A stretch of 64,000 nucleotides of DNA from Axinella damicornis (taxonomy: Eukaryota > Porifera > Demospongiae > Axinellida > Axinellidae), in contig OZ007512.1 in assembly GCA_963931865.1 (NCBI GenBank), positions 6,098,883 through 6,162,882 on the forward strand, in the 5' to 3' direction. Shown piece after piece: positions 35,001 to 44,640 of the stretch; positions within the stretch are counted from its first letter, which is position 1, and the number at the start of each line of letters is the position of its first letter. A program made the translations under genes and the position numbers. The notes beneath the pieces were generated by a model. The model made no database searches. It was not told the origin of the DNA and was given only the letters and a program-made list of their open reading frames with translations.

Positions 35001-38000
35001 TTCACAGGCAAGTTGATCTCACACTACCGGAAACAAAATGAACAGCTGAAGCCTAGTATAAATAGTTTGAGCTCCTCGGAAAACAGAATATGATTGGCTC
35101 AAAGTCATGTGACTTGCTTCAACCATATGCATGCTCAGAAACACCTCCAGGATAATAGTAAGCTGTAGCTCAAAGTTGCTATGGCATGTGCCCAAGTGTC
35201 CCCCAGACTGGCTAGCCAACTGGTGTGCTCTCATAATAGCTAGAACATTGCCACAACACACAACGTCCCAAATGTGCACTGACAGTGTAGACTGAGTTGT
35301 AGCTAGTCCTGAGAGCTATACAAACATAAACATGCTGCAGTCCAATTGTCCAAACAGTTGCTGTCCGTAACTACTCATCAACTCACTCAGTCTGATCACT
35401 GGAAGAACCTGACTCTGGTCCTTAGCTGGGCTGTATACTCTGTGCAGCTGGTGACTTGAGAGCCCTGTTGATGGTTGTGGGTGGAGTTTCATTGCCACTT
35501 CCTAGATCCTATAAGGTTCAGAGTACATGGGTCATGTTGACATCTTGTACTCTGTAATCTTACAACACACTACACCATCAGTGCCAGCACAATTAATAAT
35601 TTGGGGCAAGCGTGATCTAGCCCCACATATGTAGATGACTTTGCTGCCAATTTTCCATATCTTTATTTCGTACATCGTTGGGTGGCCAGGAGAGCCGAAT
35701 TTATGGCCGGGGGCTACCCTGACACCACGTGCAGTCATGAGTCATGAACAGTCACAACAAGGACAGAGGTCCAGGTACACGGACCTGTCACTTCAATGCC
35801 TACAGCGATGGGGGCTATCACACAACACTGCATGCCCTGGACAAGAATTAACAATTTCATCTGTCAAGCGTGCATGCGAAATACATATAGGTCATGTGTT
35901 GCTCCAGCTAGCCTGACTCACAGTTCCTGTGTATGTACATGTTCCACCAGCTTTGTGTGACTCATGTGACTCATAGTATTCTGTGGTTAGACGTTGAGCT
36001 ATTCTCAGTCACATTAGTCATGTGCATGCAAATGCTCACATTCTGCACACACACTTGCTCATATGCTCACCCCACAATGCAATGCATCCCCTTAGTAATA
36101 ATTAATGTACCCAGAACCACTTGTGGCAACGAAAGTTTGAGCACATCATGTTTTCCTCAGCTGTTGGCTACTAGCTGTAGTGCAACCCTATTGTCAGTTA
36201 CTCTCATGTACACAGTGAGACAAGTTCCCATGAATCCCACTGTTGACACTTGTTCCTCATGCAGCAGTGATCACAAAGCATGCAGTGACTGTTAGTGACT
36301 ACTGCTTGTTGTGCTGAAACTAATTTCACCATGGTACATTCAGCTACAGATGTCCATTGTACTCCTAAAGTGAGCACTGCTATTCCACCCTCACTTTAGG
36401 TCTGCTACACGAGTCTCATCTGGACGTTATAGTGAACGAGCTGAGTACCGTGAGTGCAAAATGGGAGAAATTAGGGGAACAACTGGGAATGAAGCATCGT
36501 CACCTGGAAGACATCCGTACTCAGTACTCTGAAGCTGCTGATGGCATGAGGGAGTTGATTAAGCAGTGGCTGAAGCAAAACTATCATCCATACAGAAACA
36601 GAGGTCTCACCACCTGGAGTCACATTGTTCTTGCTCTGAAGAGTCCAAATGTTGGGGAGTCGCAGCTAGGTGACCATTTGAAACAAAAATACTTTCCAGG
36701 TGAATTATTTCCACACATTCACTATTGGTTCCCCATTTTAGGGATTTAGGTGACCAAATGACAGAATTGCATTGCTCAAACGTTGGCTGTCATGGCCATA
36801 ACAACTAATAGGTACAGCGTGGGCCATTGTGAAGCCTTAGGTTGCCAGGTAGAATAGTAGTAGCTTGGGAGAGTGGCTTGGAACAATGGTAGCTAATTGT
36901 GCTCCCACTGGCACCATTTACACCAATTACAAAGTGAGCTTCCAACATAACTACACACCATTCCAAGAGTGTGCAATGCAATTTGTTTACTTCACCACAT
37001 GTGCTCCAAAGCAATTTGTGATTACAACCAGTACTACAATTAGTTACAGTACGTAACAGAGCAACTATAGGAGTGTTATTGTCAAAACAATAAGTATGAG
37101 TCCTACATACTTCATGGATGAATGTGCAAATGCTAGTGGTCTCGTGTGACTGAAGTGGCAACTAGTACTTGCAGGAGGCCTCACTGGAAGTGAGTTCAGT
37201 TACCGCTTAATTTTTGATGTGTGAGTTTCATTTTATGACATGACTTGCTGAACACAGTGCTAGCTATACCTTTGTTGCACACTCTCAAACAACCGCTATA
37301 CTTTGAGAATGCCAACCTTCAGTTTCCCGTGACTGCTTCAGTTTTAGTTACCTGTTACCTGTTGTCAGTGTCGATGTTGGAGAGACAACAGCCGTTAGCC
37401 AAGACTACAGGTGCAGCAACGCAAAGGTTGAGGTGGTGTGAAAAGAGGCGGCTCCATTGTTGCACATGCTCTTTTCTTTTCTACATTTGCTGCTCAATTC
37501 TATGAAATTGTAAGCTGTCACTAGTGTGCCCACAGGATAACATATTGAATTGCGTAGTGTAGTGGTTACAATGTCATACATGGGTTCACACTATATAACA
37601 TTAAGGCTGGGGGATGTGCTGCGGCTACTCAAGCCATTGCCAAACCACAAGTTTTCTATGCATGTTCCCGGGCAAATTCAAAGAGGAAAGTTACTATGAT
37701 AATGTGTAGCTAGTATGCTGAGAAATGGCATGGAAGCACAATGTAGTGGGCATGCAGAGGTGCTTGCTGATGACTGAGATTGAAATCCACAACCACTGTG
37801 TACGTGTGATCACAGCAATGACTACCCAACTCTGAACACCATAGAACTTGCTACTTGTGTTGCTTCCCATTCATCTTTTACAAAATAGCATCACAGACTT
37901 GAATTGTGTCTACAACTATTACACATCCCAGTGATATTCACAACATGCTCGACCTCCTTGTGCCTCACACTGTAGCATAATTATGCAAACCTTATGCAGA

Positions 38001-41000
38001 TTTTATCCTGGGCTCAGTCTTACACTCACAATTTTTGTGTTTGGAAGGTAATTTGGTAGACAGTCCCAGCTTACTGAACGTGGAAGCATGTTCTGAATAG
38101 CACAATAGTGCTGCACACAATTACTAACATTTGCCCACTTCCACTGTGTCCTGCTCTACACCACATGAAATGAGTTACTGATTTACCCGTACAGTTGCTG
38201 CTAGCGGTGCACACAAGATCCTGGAAGAAGCCCTCGAGAAAGGTTATGTTGACTGCCACATCTGGAAGGTGCTAGTCACGGGAGTAGCTGGAAGCGGAAA
38301 GACTTCCCTAAAGCACTTACTTTTTGGAGAAGAGCCTCCTAGCATTCGTCGAAGTACTGCATTAGCTGAAGCTACAATCCGAGCAATTTCACGAGTGATT
38401 GTTGGCACGGATCGCACTGGGTGGTTTCGAATCACGTACGATAAGCTAATGGAAATGCTTGGTGGAGCTCTTAAGGCTGGCATCCCAATGGATGAAACAA
38501 AAGCGTCATCTTCTGACACACCTGAGGCTGTTGGTCAGAAACTGCCTCCAAAGGTGGATGCCAGTATTAAGCCCCCCAAGTCCCCCAGAAGACATGATGA
38601 TCCAGCTTCAAGAGCTTCTCCTCAAAATACCAGTGCTTCTCCACATACACCAACAACTCCTGCTGCTGCACAAGTTAGCTCTTCAAAGCAGGAGCTAGTT
38701 AGGCTTGTAGAAAAGTCTAAGGGCTCAAAACGCTTTCTTGAGCTTCAGTGGATCCACTTCATAGACAGTGGAGGGCAGCCTCAATTCCACGAGGTACTCC
38801 CAGCCTTCATTAGGAACACGACCGCCACCATGTTCGTGATGAAGCTTTCTGAAAGGCTAGATGAGCATCCAACAATTGAATATTATGATGATAATGGCAA
38901 ACTCTGCGGTAAACCTTATCGTTATGCACTTCGTAATGACCAGATGCTGCAGCACTGTATTCGCACTTTGCTGTCAAGGCCATCAACAAGGGAGGAGAAA
39001 CGTTCAAAAGTTGTCCTAGTAGGCACACACAGGGATCTTGAGTGTTTGTGCTCTGAATCTCGAGCAGAGAAGAACAGTAAATTGATCGATACTCTAGCAA
39101 CATCATTTCAAGATCAGCTAGTTTACTACCGTCCTTTCTCAGAAGTCATCTTTCCAGTGAATGCAAAGAACCCAGTTGAACAAGATCATGAGGTTTTTGC
39201 AATGATTCGTGAGCAAGTGGAGGACAAGAAATGTGCACCTCCTCCCTATAAGATTCCGATCGGATGGTTCCTGCTAGAGCAAGACATTACAAAGTCAGCA
39301 AAGGGAGGTGTAATCAGCAGGAAGGAATGTCTGGCCATTGCTGCCATCCTAAATATCAATGAAGAAGCTCTCTCGGCAGCTCTAGAATACTTCCATGACC
39401 TAAACATCTTTCTGTACTATCCCTCTGTCCTCCCAGAAGTTGTCTTTTCCAGCCCCCAAATGCTACCAGATAAAGTGACGGAATTCGTTCAATTCAGCTA
39501 TAGTCTTCAAAGTGATAGTCCACCTCTAGCTGTAGAAGGCATGTGGCTGCAGTTCCGAGACAAGGGCATAGTGACAGTTGACATGTTTCAGGATAAACGA
39601 TTCTCCGCCCACTACATTCCAGACCTGTTCACTCCAGCAGATCTCATCAAGCTATTCCAAGAGCTACTCATTATATCTCCACTCTCTACCACCGAGTATT
39701 TCATGCCTTCCCTTCTCCAAATGAATACCCCAGTAGAGGTTAGGAAGCAACTGCTTGCACCATCCACCTGTGCTGCACCTCTCCTCGTACACTTCCCAGC
39801 TGGCTGTGCACAGAACGGTGTATATTGTGCACTAGTAGTATACTTGGTTTCTAAATGTCACTGGAAAATTGCTTGTGGCCCTAAAGGTACCCCACTTTGT
39901 GTCTCTCGCAGCTGCATTTACTTTCAGCTTCCAGATAAAACCGTTTGTGTTGAACTTGTTGATTCATTTGCCTTTTTTGAAGTTCATGTAAAAGCTCCAG
40001 AAACCAAGTACACCAAAATTTGTCCAATGATCCGAGAAGCCATATTTAGTGGACTAAAAGCAGCTGCTGATGTCCTGAGGTACAATAACTCCACACCTGT
40101 ACCGGCATTCCTCTGCAAGTGCAGCTCACCTCCACACACAGCCACCCCCGATGATGGCTACCTGGCGTGCACAAAGTGTACGGAGTACGGACCCCTCACC
40201 AAACAATACACTATCTGGCTGGACAATCTCCAACAAGCTGTCACTGAAGGTACAGTATGTAGCTATGCATGTTACACTAGTAGCACACGTGGCATTGTCT
40301 GTCCCTTGCCGATTATGTTGAGATCAACTCTATTTCCTATTCAGCTGCAAGTCTCCCAAGGGAAGCAATTTCTTCTCCTCTGACTTCTTCAACTCTGCCC
40401 ACCTCTGCCAGTCCCAGGAAGGGAACAGGTATGAATGTTTTGTACTCCACTGCAGCTGAGTTACCCAGTTGATGCATGGTGCAGGGCAGTATACAGTGAG
40501 ATAAGCAGCTTCTTATACTTTAGTGATTGTTAGTAGCACAGCCAACTATGTACCTGCTTGCAAAAACTGAATCCTATGATTCTCGAGACCACAAGTCAAA
40601 TCATTACCACGATTGGTGACTCTTCAACAGCAGCAGTACAGGCTACGTAGTACACTGCAGCCTGTACACTTGCACACACTTGTATTAATCCTCACCCACG
40701 ATCACAAATTTCATTGCAGCACCATATGTAAGGGACCTCTATATTTATTGAGGTACTTGTGGTCATTACCGCTGTCAGTCGTAAATGAATATGGTATGAC
40801 CATTCCACTAGATGATCATGCAACAACTTCTGCATTGACTGAGCGTACTTTCTGTTAATTCTTGAATTAGGTGCTGATGCTGTAGCTCTGACTACTGAGC
40901 AAAAGGCATGTCACACAGCTTCAAGTGAGTTGCTTTCAATACTAGCTAATTATTGTACCGGGGAGTTAACTTACATCGAGCAGCTATAGTTTCATGACAT

Positions 41001-41386
41001 GCTACATTTTTTATTGCCAGCTGATTGTAATTATAATGTCGAGCAGCTGGTTTCACAATATGCTATTTTTCTTTGCAGATGAAAGGCCAAATTTATTGAA
41101 GCTTCTAAACTTCCCGGGCAAGAGTGGAAGCATCAGTATTCCTAAACAAATTAGCACAAAGTACTTTCTGTTTGGAGTTCTACTTCTAAACGATGAAACA
41201 GGAGCTGAAGTGAGCGCAATTGTTACAAAGTACCGGGACGATGCTGAGCAGATTAATCTAGAGATTCTGAGGCTGTGGATTGGAGGAACAGGCAAGCCTC
41301 TCAGCTGGTACACACTGATCGATGTCCTGAAGGCAGCTGGACTAAACACTCTTGCTAGTGACATCCAGGACGGTCTTCAGCACTAA
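22760..41386 (+). CDS. 2A-like / Death x3 / Roc-like GTPase-COR / Death-like protein (9-exon gene model)
   Basis: Coding exons: 22760-22925, 24236-24367, 26123-26374, 30538-30816, 36400-36699, 38195-40249, 40345-40428, 40871-40924 and 41079-41386. Every donor is GT and every acceptor AG. All eight introns are phase 1, and the internal exons are all multiples of three, so the model reads through to one stop (about 1209 residues). Domain order: hydrophobic segment (about residues 30-48), 2A-like GDVETNPGP (87-95), Death domains (about 100-183, 184-276, 277-376), P-loop GTPase (P-loop 406-413, DSGGQ 567-571, THRD 654-657), COR-like winged-helix region, cysteine cluster (1017-1038), C-terminal Death-like domain (about 1108-1209). 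By family knowledge, Death domains assemble signalling complexes and Roc-COR proteins are GTP-regulated dimeric switches. The joining of all nine exons into one mRNA is inferred from phase, not shown. A 14-codon micro-exon at 37369-37410 may belong as well. Confidence 0.75.
23989..24076. mobile_element. short foldback element in intron 1
   Basis: AGCCTCATTCCCAG and the reverse-complementary CCTGGGAACGAGGCTG bracket 88 bp. No clear target duplication. Confidence 0.5.
24236..24367 (+). CDS. exon 2: 2A-like (StopGo) exon
   Basis: A pyrimidine-rich acceptor (ctccctcctctccag) precedes 44 codons: Gly/Arg-rich, then a basic and leucine-rich run (APRRRLLLIVA) directly before GDVETNPGP. This matches the consensus D(V/I)ExNPGP of 2A peptides, at which the ribosome skips the Gly-Pro bond. 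A hydrophobic/basic run just upstream is also usual in active 2As. The donor at 24368 (ATG|GTGAGT) is phase 1. 2A sequences are known from picornaviruses, non-LTR retrotransposons and some invertebrate NLR-type genes. Here it sits in frame ahead of Death-domain exons with no reverse transcriptase nearby. Activity is not shown by sequence alone. Confidence 0.75.
24328..24354 (+). other. 2A-like ribosome-skipping motif
   Basis: Nine codons reading GDVETNPGP. Skipping would fall between Gly (24349-24351) and Pro (24352-24354), giving an upstream peptide of about 94 residues and a downstream protein beginning with Pro95. All residues considered essential in the family (D, E, N-P-G-P) are present. 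Confidence 0.8.
26123..26374 (+). CDS. exon 3: Death domain 1
   Basis: 84 codons between an acceptor (cactttactttag) and a donor (TATG|GTGAGT), both phase 1. The pattern is that of a six-helix Death domain: DLDVLVEEL, R-W-EELA, then a first-to-fourth helix series, a basic R-KTLRMWL segment and W-HQVILALRKVG followed by AANKL. The exon is one complete module, so the domain could have been gained or duplicated by exon shuffling. Related to exons 4 and 5. Confidence 0.75.
26827..27363. mobile_element. foldback element built from TTATTTGCCGACG subrepeats
   Basis: Outer inverted repeats TATGGCACGCCGTCCGTAAC... and its complement at the right end, flanked by GGTGCG on both sides (26821-26826, 27364-27369). 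The left half carries about ten TTATTTGCCGACG-type units and the right half the same units inverted, so the whole can fold into one long hairpin. It lies in intron 3 of the Death-domain gene. Confidence 0.85.
27916..27968. mobile_element. minimal foldback element
   Basis: TAGCCTCATTCCCAG and GGGAACGAGGCTA, only 53 bp end to end, with an imperfect stem. No clear target duplication. Intron 3. Confidence 0.45.
28969..29002. repeat. poly-C tract (~34 nt)
   Basis: Uninterrupted cytosines. Such tracts are prone to length error in assemblies. Confidence 0.9.
30538..30816 (+). CDS. exon 4: Death domain 2
   Basis: 93 codons between acceptor (cacttgctatag) and donor (TTCCA|GTGAGT), both phase 1. The opening LLEKSDLDVVANELDAV parallels exons 3 and 5. 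Later landmarks are MREMLSYWL, TTWSAIVAGV and DSQLADHL, typical of helices 4-6 of a Death domain. Complete single-domain exon. It is not part of the segment duplicated at 60-64 kb, which begins about 120 nt downstream in the intron. Confidence 0.75.
31470..31581. mobile_element. foldback element, near-perfect 112-bp hairpin
   Basis: TAGCCTCGTTCCCAGCCTTCC ... ends with the reverse complement; arms of about 50 nt around a short loop. Flanks GGTTCTGT and GGTTCTAT approximate a target duplication. The paralogous intron at about 60800 shows the empty site GGTTCTGTAGCAC. Confidence 0.85.
32923..33063. repeat. ~140-bp hairpin in intron 4
   Basis: Arms contain CCAGTAGTAAGCCACAGCTC and its inverted partner TTGTGACTTACTACTGG, extended outward by ACACTTTCGGT...AACCAAAAGTGTTT. 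A homologous hairpin is at 62158-62303. Confidence 0.75.
34239..34338. mobile_element. foldback element with 9-bp target duplication
   Basis: A 100-bp hairpin between AGCCTCGTTCCCAG and GAGGCTA, flanked by perfect ATTTTGCTG copies (34230-34238, 34339-34347). Two paralogous segments (about 31912 and 61152) carry the empty site ATTTTGCTGTGCG. Confidence 0.9.
36400..36699 (+). CDS. exon 5: Death domain 3
   Basis: 100 codons, acceptor ccctcactttag, donor TTCCAG|GTGAAT, phase 1 at both ends. Landmarks: LLHESHLDVIVNELS, KWEKLGEQL, MRELIKQWLKQ, TTWSHIVLAL, ESQLGDHLKQKYF. A close paralogue lies at 63711-64000, where the preceding intron is nearly identical but the domain has about 20 amino-acid differences. 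Confidence 0.75.
37369..37410 (+). CDS. possible 14-codon micro-exon
   Basis: A pyrimidine-containing acceptor (acctgttgtcag) and a donor (ACTACAG|GTGCAG) bracket exactly 42 nt that is open and phase 1-1, the same as every other intron in the gene. It would add SMLERQQPLAKTT plus one junction residue between Death domain 3 and the GTPase exon. Skipping it also keeps the frame, so it could be alternatively used. A chance match cannot be excluded. Confidence 0.3.
38195..40249 (+). CDS. exon 6: Roc-like GTPase and COR-like region
   Basis: 2055-nt open exon from acceptor gatttacccgtacag to donor CTGAAG|GTACAG, both phase 1. GTPase landmarks: P-loop GVAGSGKTS (406-414), G3 DSGGQ (567-571), G4-like GTHRD (653-657) and a possible G5 VNAKN. 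An S/P/T-rich insertion of roughly 60 residues lies between P-loop and G3 (about 479-541). Next is IPIGWFLLE, a winged-helix-like stretch, ALEYFHDLNIFLYYP and a following 'SSPQML', the pattern of the COR domain. The cysteines CKC...CTKC (1017, 1019, 1035, 1038) suggest a small metal-binding knuckle. THRD instead of the usual N/TKxD is tolerated in Roc-like proteins. Confidence 0.8.
40345..40428 (+). CDS. exon 7: Ser/Thr/Pro-rich linker
   Basis: 28 codons, acceptor ttcctattcag, donor GGAACAG|GTATGA, phase 1-1. The product is rich in Ser, Thr and Pro (SLPREAISSPLTSSTLPTSA) and looks like a flexible linker between the cysteine cluster and the C-terminal Death-like domain. Supported only by splice signals and matching phase. 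Confidence 0.55.
40871..40924 (+). CDS. exon 8: short linker
   Basis: 18 codons between acceptor cttgaattag and donor TTCAA|GTGAGT, phase 1-1, encoding GADAVALTTEQKACHTAS. Short but with good splice sites and the phase of its neighbours. It could be skipped without a frame change. Confidence 0.5.
41079..41386 (+). CDS. exon 9: C-terminal Death-like domain and stop
   Basis: Acceptor ttttctttgcag, then 102 codons to a TAA at 41384. The sequence begins ERPNLLKLLNFPG, passes through FGVLLLNDETGAEV and INLEILRLWIGG, and ends with SWYTLIDVLKAAGLNTLASDI, which fits helices 2-6 of a Death-like fold (conserved W before 'TLIDVL'). It is clearly diverged from the three upstream Death domains, so it is not a recent tandem copy. 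No canonical AATAAA was noticed just downstream. Confidence 0.75.
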
Positions 41387-42404
41387 TTTTTGTACTTGAA
41401 ATTGCTACTGCTGTACTTGCTACTACTGTACTTGCTACTACTGTACAGTAATTATGTTTGTGATTGTATTATTAGTTTGTAGTGCTAGTCATTCTGCAGT
41501 CTTTGTGCATCCTTTGTTACATTTCAGATTGCTACTTTACGAGTTGAATAATTATATTTTTCCCAAATACGGACAATCATCAATTTTTTGGACCGCCATG
41601 ACTGCTCCTGCATTACTACAATACAGCTGGCAAAATGCAATTGTGGCTACCGTGGAGGGAATTGGGACGCTTGGGCAATATAAGGTTAACTGAACTAGTA
41701 GGTCAAAATGTGTTCCTGCTTCATAAGCATGATACTCTCAGGAGCCTGGAGGATATTATAATCAGTAGGTCAGTGTAATTGAGGCTTCCTTTGCTCCAAT
41801 GGTTGCACTACGTGCATCCATTCTCATCCCCTCCCTCTGGCTTATGGACTAGCTACATGCATGGGACCGAGGATCAGTGATGCAACATAATCCGAGTCTG
41901 AAGACACAGCACTCACTCTCCTGCAAGATCACACAGTGGGGATTACCATAGTAAAGGGTTACTTGTCATTCACATTACCTTGTGGCTTTAGGCAATATGA
42001 CTTGGCTAGATGCTGGAATAATTATAATCCAGGAGAATCTAACTGAGATATAATATAGCCACTCCCCAACAAGTACAGTTCCAGGACAATACTGTGAACT
42101 GGTAGCTATTGCATTATTGCACTGTTCTCATGTCAATTACTTGTGAAGTCACAGATACGTATTATAGCCACAAGCATGTATCACAGTAATCTTACGCTAT
42201 GATGATGAAATGCTTCTTACAAGCTGAGGGAGGGGCTAAGATTACAGCGAGATAAAATCCCAAAATATACTTGAAATTGGCAGAAGCACAAAGGTTAACT
42301 TTTCACACACAAGATATTGGTGTCGAATCGCTGGACTGGAATATGGACTGGAATGGTGGAATGTGTACAGCAGCACCTGTTAACTAGCTTAGTGAAAAAA
42401 AATT
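41387..42404. other. 3' flank of the Death-GTPase gene, no gene seen
   Basis: Begins with three TTGCTACTACTGTAC-type repeats (41400-41445) directly after the stop, then AT-rich sequence without recognisable exons. Confidence 0.4.
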
Positions 42405-42459
42405 TATGAACAAGGGCGCATCGAGCCGCCGAAGGTGGCTCGATGTGCCCTTGTTCATA
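42405..42459. repeat. perfect-arm hairpin 1 of a pair
   Basis: Arms TATGAACAAGGGCGCATCGA... and its near-perfect complement; short GCCGAAG loop. Followed 3 nt later by a second hairpin with the same core. Confidence 0.8.
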
Positions 42460-42462
42460 TTT

Positions 42463-42509
42463 ATATCAAGGGCGCATCGAGCTTCGGCGGCTTGATGTGC
42501 CCTTGATAT
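42463..42509. repeat. hairpin 2 of a pair
   Basis: ATATCAAGGGCGCATCGAGC and its inverted partner ending CCTTGATAT. Shares AAGGGCGCATCGAGC with hairpin 1, but the loop is in the opposite sense (CTTCGGC against GCCGAAG). Confidence 0.8.
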
Positions 42510-43030
42510 GAATGAGACCTTGGACTCCTACGTACACGACTTTGAGCTCCATACTCCGTGAACATGCCCTTCCGTCACGGCCTCTGTCCTCCAAACATGC
42601 CCGCAGCTTCGCCCGCTTCCTTGGCATGGATACTGACAATGTTGGCGGTGTCCTTCCAGAGGGTGGCAACAAAATAAACAAACCAGTCACTGGGGTTGCA
42701 GAGGAGCTGGACCACATTAATTGTCATTGAAGGGGATTCCATGCCTCCAGACCCCCTTACAACATGCGTGCTTTCCATGCCGTCTGATATTGCTATTTCT
42801 TTCCATGCGTCTCCATCCCCCAGCCAAAATATCCTGCATGAAACGCTGATGTCCATTCCATCCCGTGGTCCCACTGGACAGGGGACACATTACCCTAACA
42901 ATTCCTATGCCACTTCAGCAACAGGATACACTGTTCTGTACATTACATACGAACAAGAAGCACTTGACATGAGGAGGGAAGTTGACCTATATAGAGAAGG
43001 CCAAGAGGAGCCTTTTGTATTCAGGTGACT
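42510..43030. other. open region of uncertain coding status
   Basis: Both strands are unusually open. The + strand reads SSKHARSFARFLGMDTDN and, in another frame, TGYTVLYITYEQEALDMRRE to a stop at 43026; the minus strand reads DGDAWKEIAISDGMEST. It looks like an old coding relic with frameshifts (perhaps a transposon protein). No domain was recognised. Confidence 0.25.
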
Positions 43031-44439
43031 AAGGTTTGCTTATAGTACGATACAGTTACTGATATGGTTATACTGGGCACAAGAGTAAGAGGAATGGGTA
43101 GCCTGAGTGAAATTGCTTAATTGCACAATCTAACCACAATTATAATCATTGGTCAAATAATTATTTCAATAACATGCAATTATCAACCGCACATGGAGTG
43201 CCAAAACAGACACCACCACTACAGCCGTAGACCTCAGGACACAAGCTGGTTAGACCGGCCAGGCCTGTTTCTTGAGGAATAATGGAAATACAGTCAGTGA
43301 TACTCAATATTCCTTTGCATGGGCTTTGCCCTCGGCCTTACTGAAGAGTGCTTTCATCTAGTTCTGGTAACTTAGCCCCTCTCAGGGATGGTCTAACCTC
43401 TACCAAGCCTCTACTGAGTTTTCTGTTCCCATCTTCTCTCTCTGCCTCCACACACACTCACCCTTCGTCTGTCCACGGTGCTCCACTGTAGCTGGACCTA
43501 CATTTGACAGAACCCTCGTCCTCGTGACTGTCTCGGCTGCAAGAGAATTGCGATTGGGGTGCAAACTTGGCAACACCCCCCTTACTATTCCCCTACTGCC
43601 AGAATCACAGTGAGCTGGGTCTGAAGGTACCTTTACTTGGGCCGAGGGATGGAGTTGCATCAGTAACTCCGATGTTGGCAACCAAGGAGTTGTACATACT
43701 GTGTTCTTAATCGTCTGGGTCTGGTACTTAGTATTCCACCTTAAGTTTCTTCCTTTGCCATATCAAATAGTGTTCATTTATACCCCCTGGACATGTGTCT
43801 CACTCATTCACCCATGGACAGTTACCAAAAGCTATGATGACCCCGGATGACTTAATTTTGTGTACATCACTGGACATTGAGCACCCTGGACATGGAGGGT
43901 AAGAGGTGTTCCAACCCTGGACAAGCACATCAAGCACCCTGGAAATGGAATGCAGAGATGTTCCAACGCTGGACATGGAAGCTAGAAATGTTCCACCCTG
44001 GACGTACATGGAGGCTTCACCCCCTGGATATTTCACCCTCGGACAATTTCTCAGGGGTGTACGCATATAATTATTAGCAGACTATACTAGCTGGACTGGA
44101 CTACTGGACTCACCATATATAGACTCATCCAAAAGCAGAAGATACAAAGTTGCCTTTCCTCTAGCTAGAGGTGCAAGGTCACTCGCTCATCGCCTTAGAT
44201 GGGTGGGGCTGGGCATGCAGACACAAGGAACCGTGGCAAGAATCCCGATTCCAATGTAGACACAGTCCCGTTCTCAGACCCTGACCCGCCCGCCCGCCCC
44301 GCCCTCCCCGGAACGAAACGCAGAAGGGTCTGTCCAAGATCCTGGTTGAACCTAGCTGCTAGTAAGTTCAGGTAGCCATTCAATCGTACACAGCCATCTA
44401 GATAGCTACTTTATCAGGGTTGTCTGTAATCACTGGACT

Positions 44440-44640
44440 GATCTCCAGTGATTCCCAATAATCTCCAGCAATCTCTAGTGACCTCCAGTGACCTCCTGTA
44501 ATCCCTATGCCAGTAATCTCCCGTAATCTACGGTAACCTCCTGTAGTCTCCCGTGATCTCTAGCAATGTTTCTTAATCTCGACTAATCACCAGTGATCTC
44601 CAGCAATTTCCAGTAATCTATAGTAATCTCCAGTTGCCTT
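44440..44640. repeat. degenerate TAATCTCCAG (10-bp) repeat
   Basis: Diverged copies of a TAATCTCCAG/TGATCTCCAG decamer. The same family recurs at 46000-46200 and 47080-47140. Confidence 0.75.

Larger units (their letters stand above)
31310..35740. repeat. tandem duplication inside intron 4 (~2.2-kb unit, two copies)
   Basis: Blocks at about 31310-33600 recur in the same order at about 33610-35740. Examples are the CAGATGATAGTTGGTTGTTG segment (31324 and 33631) and the block around 33200-33480, which recurs at 35310-35600. A third copy is at 60600-62880. The short ORFs seen in these blocks recur three times with small differences and look like repeat sequence rather than genes. Confidence 0.6.
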
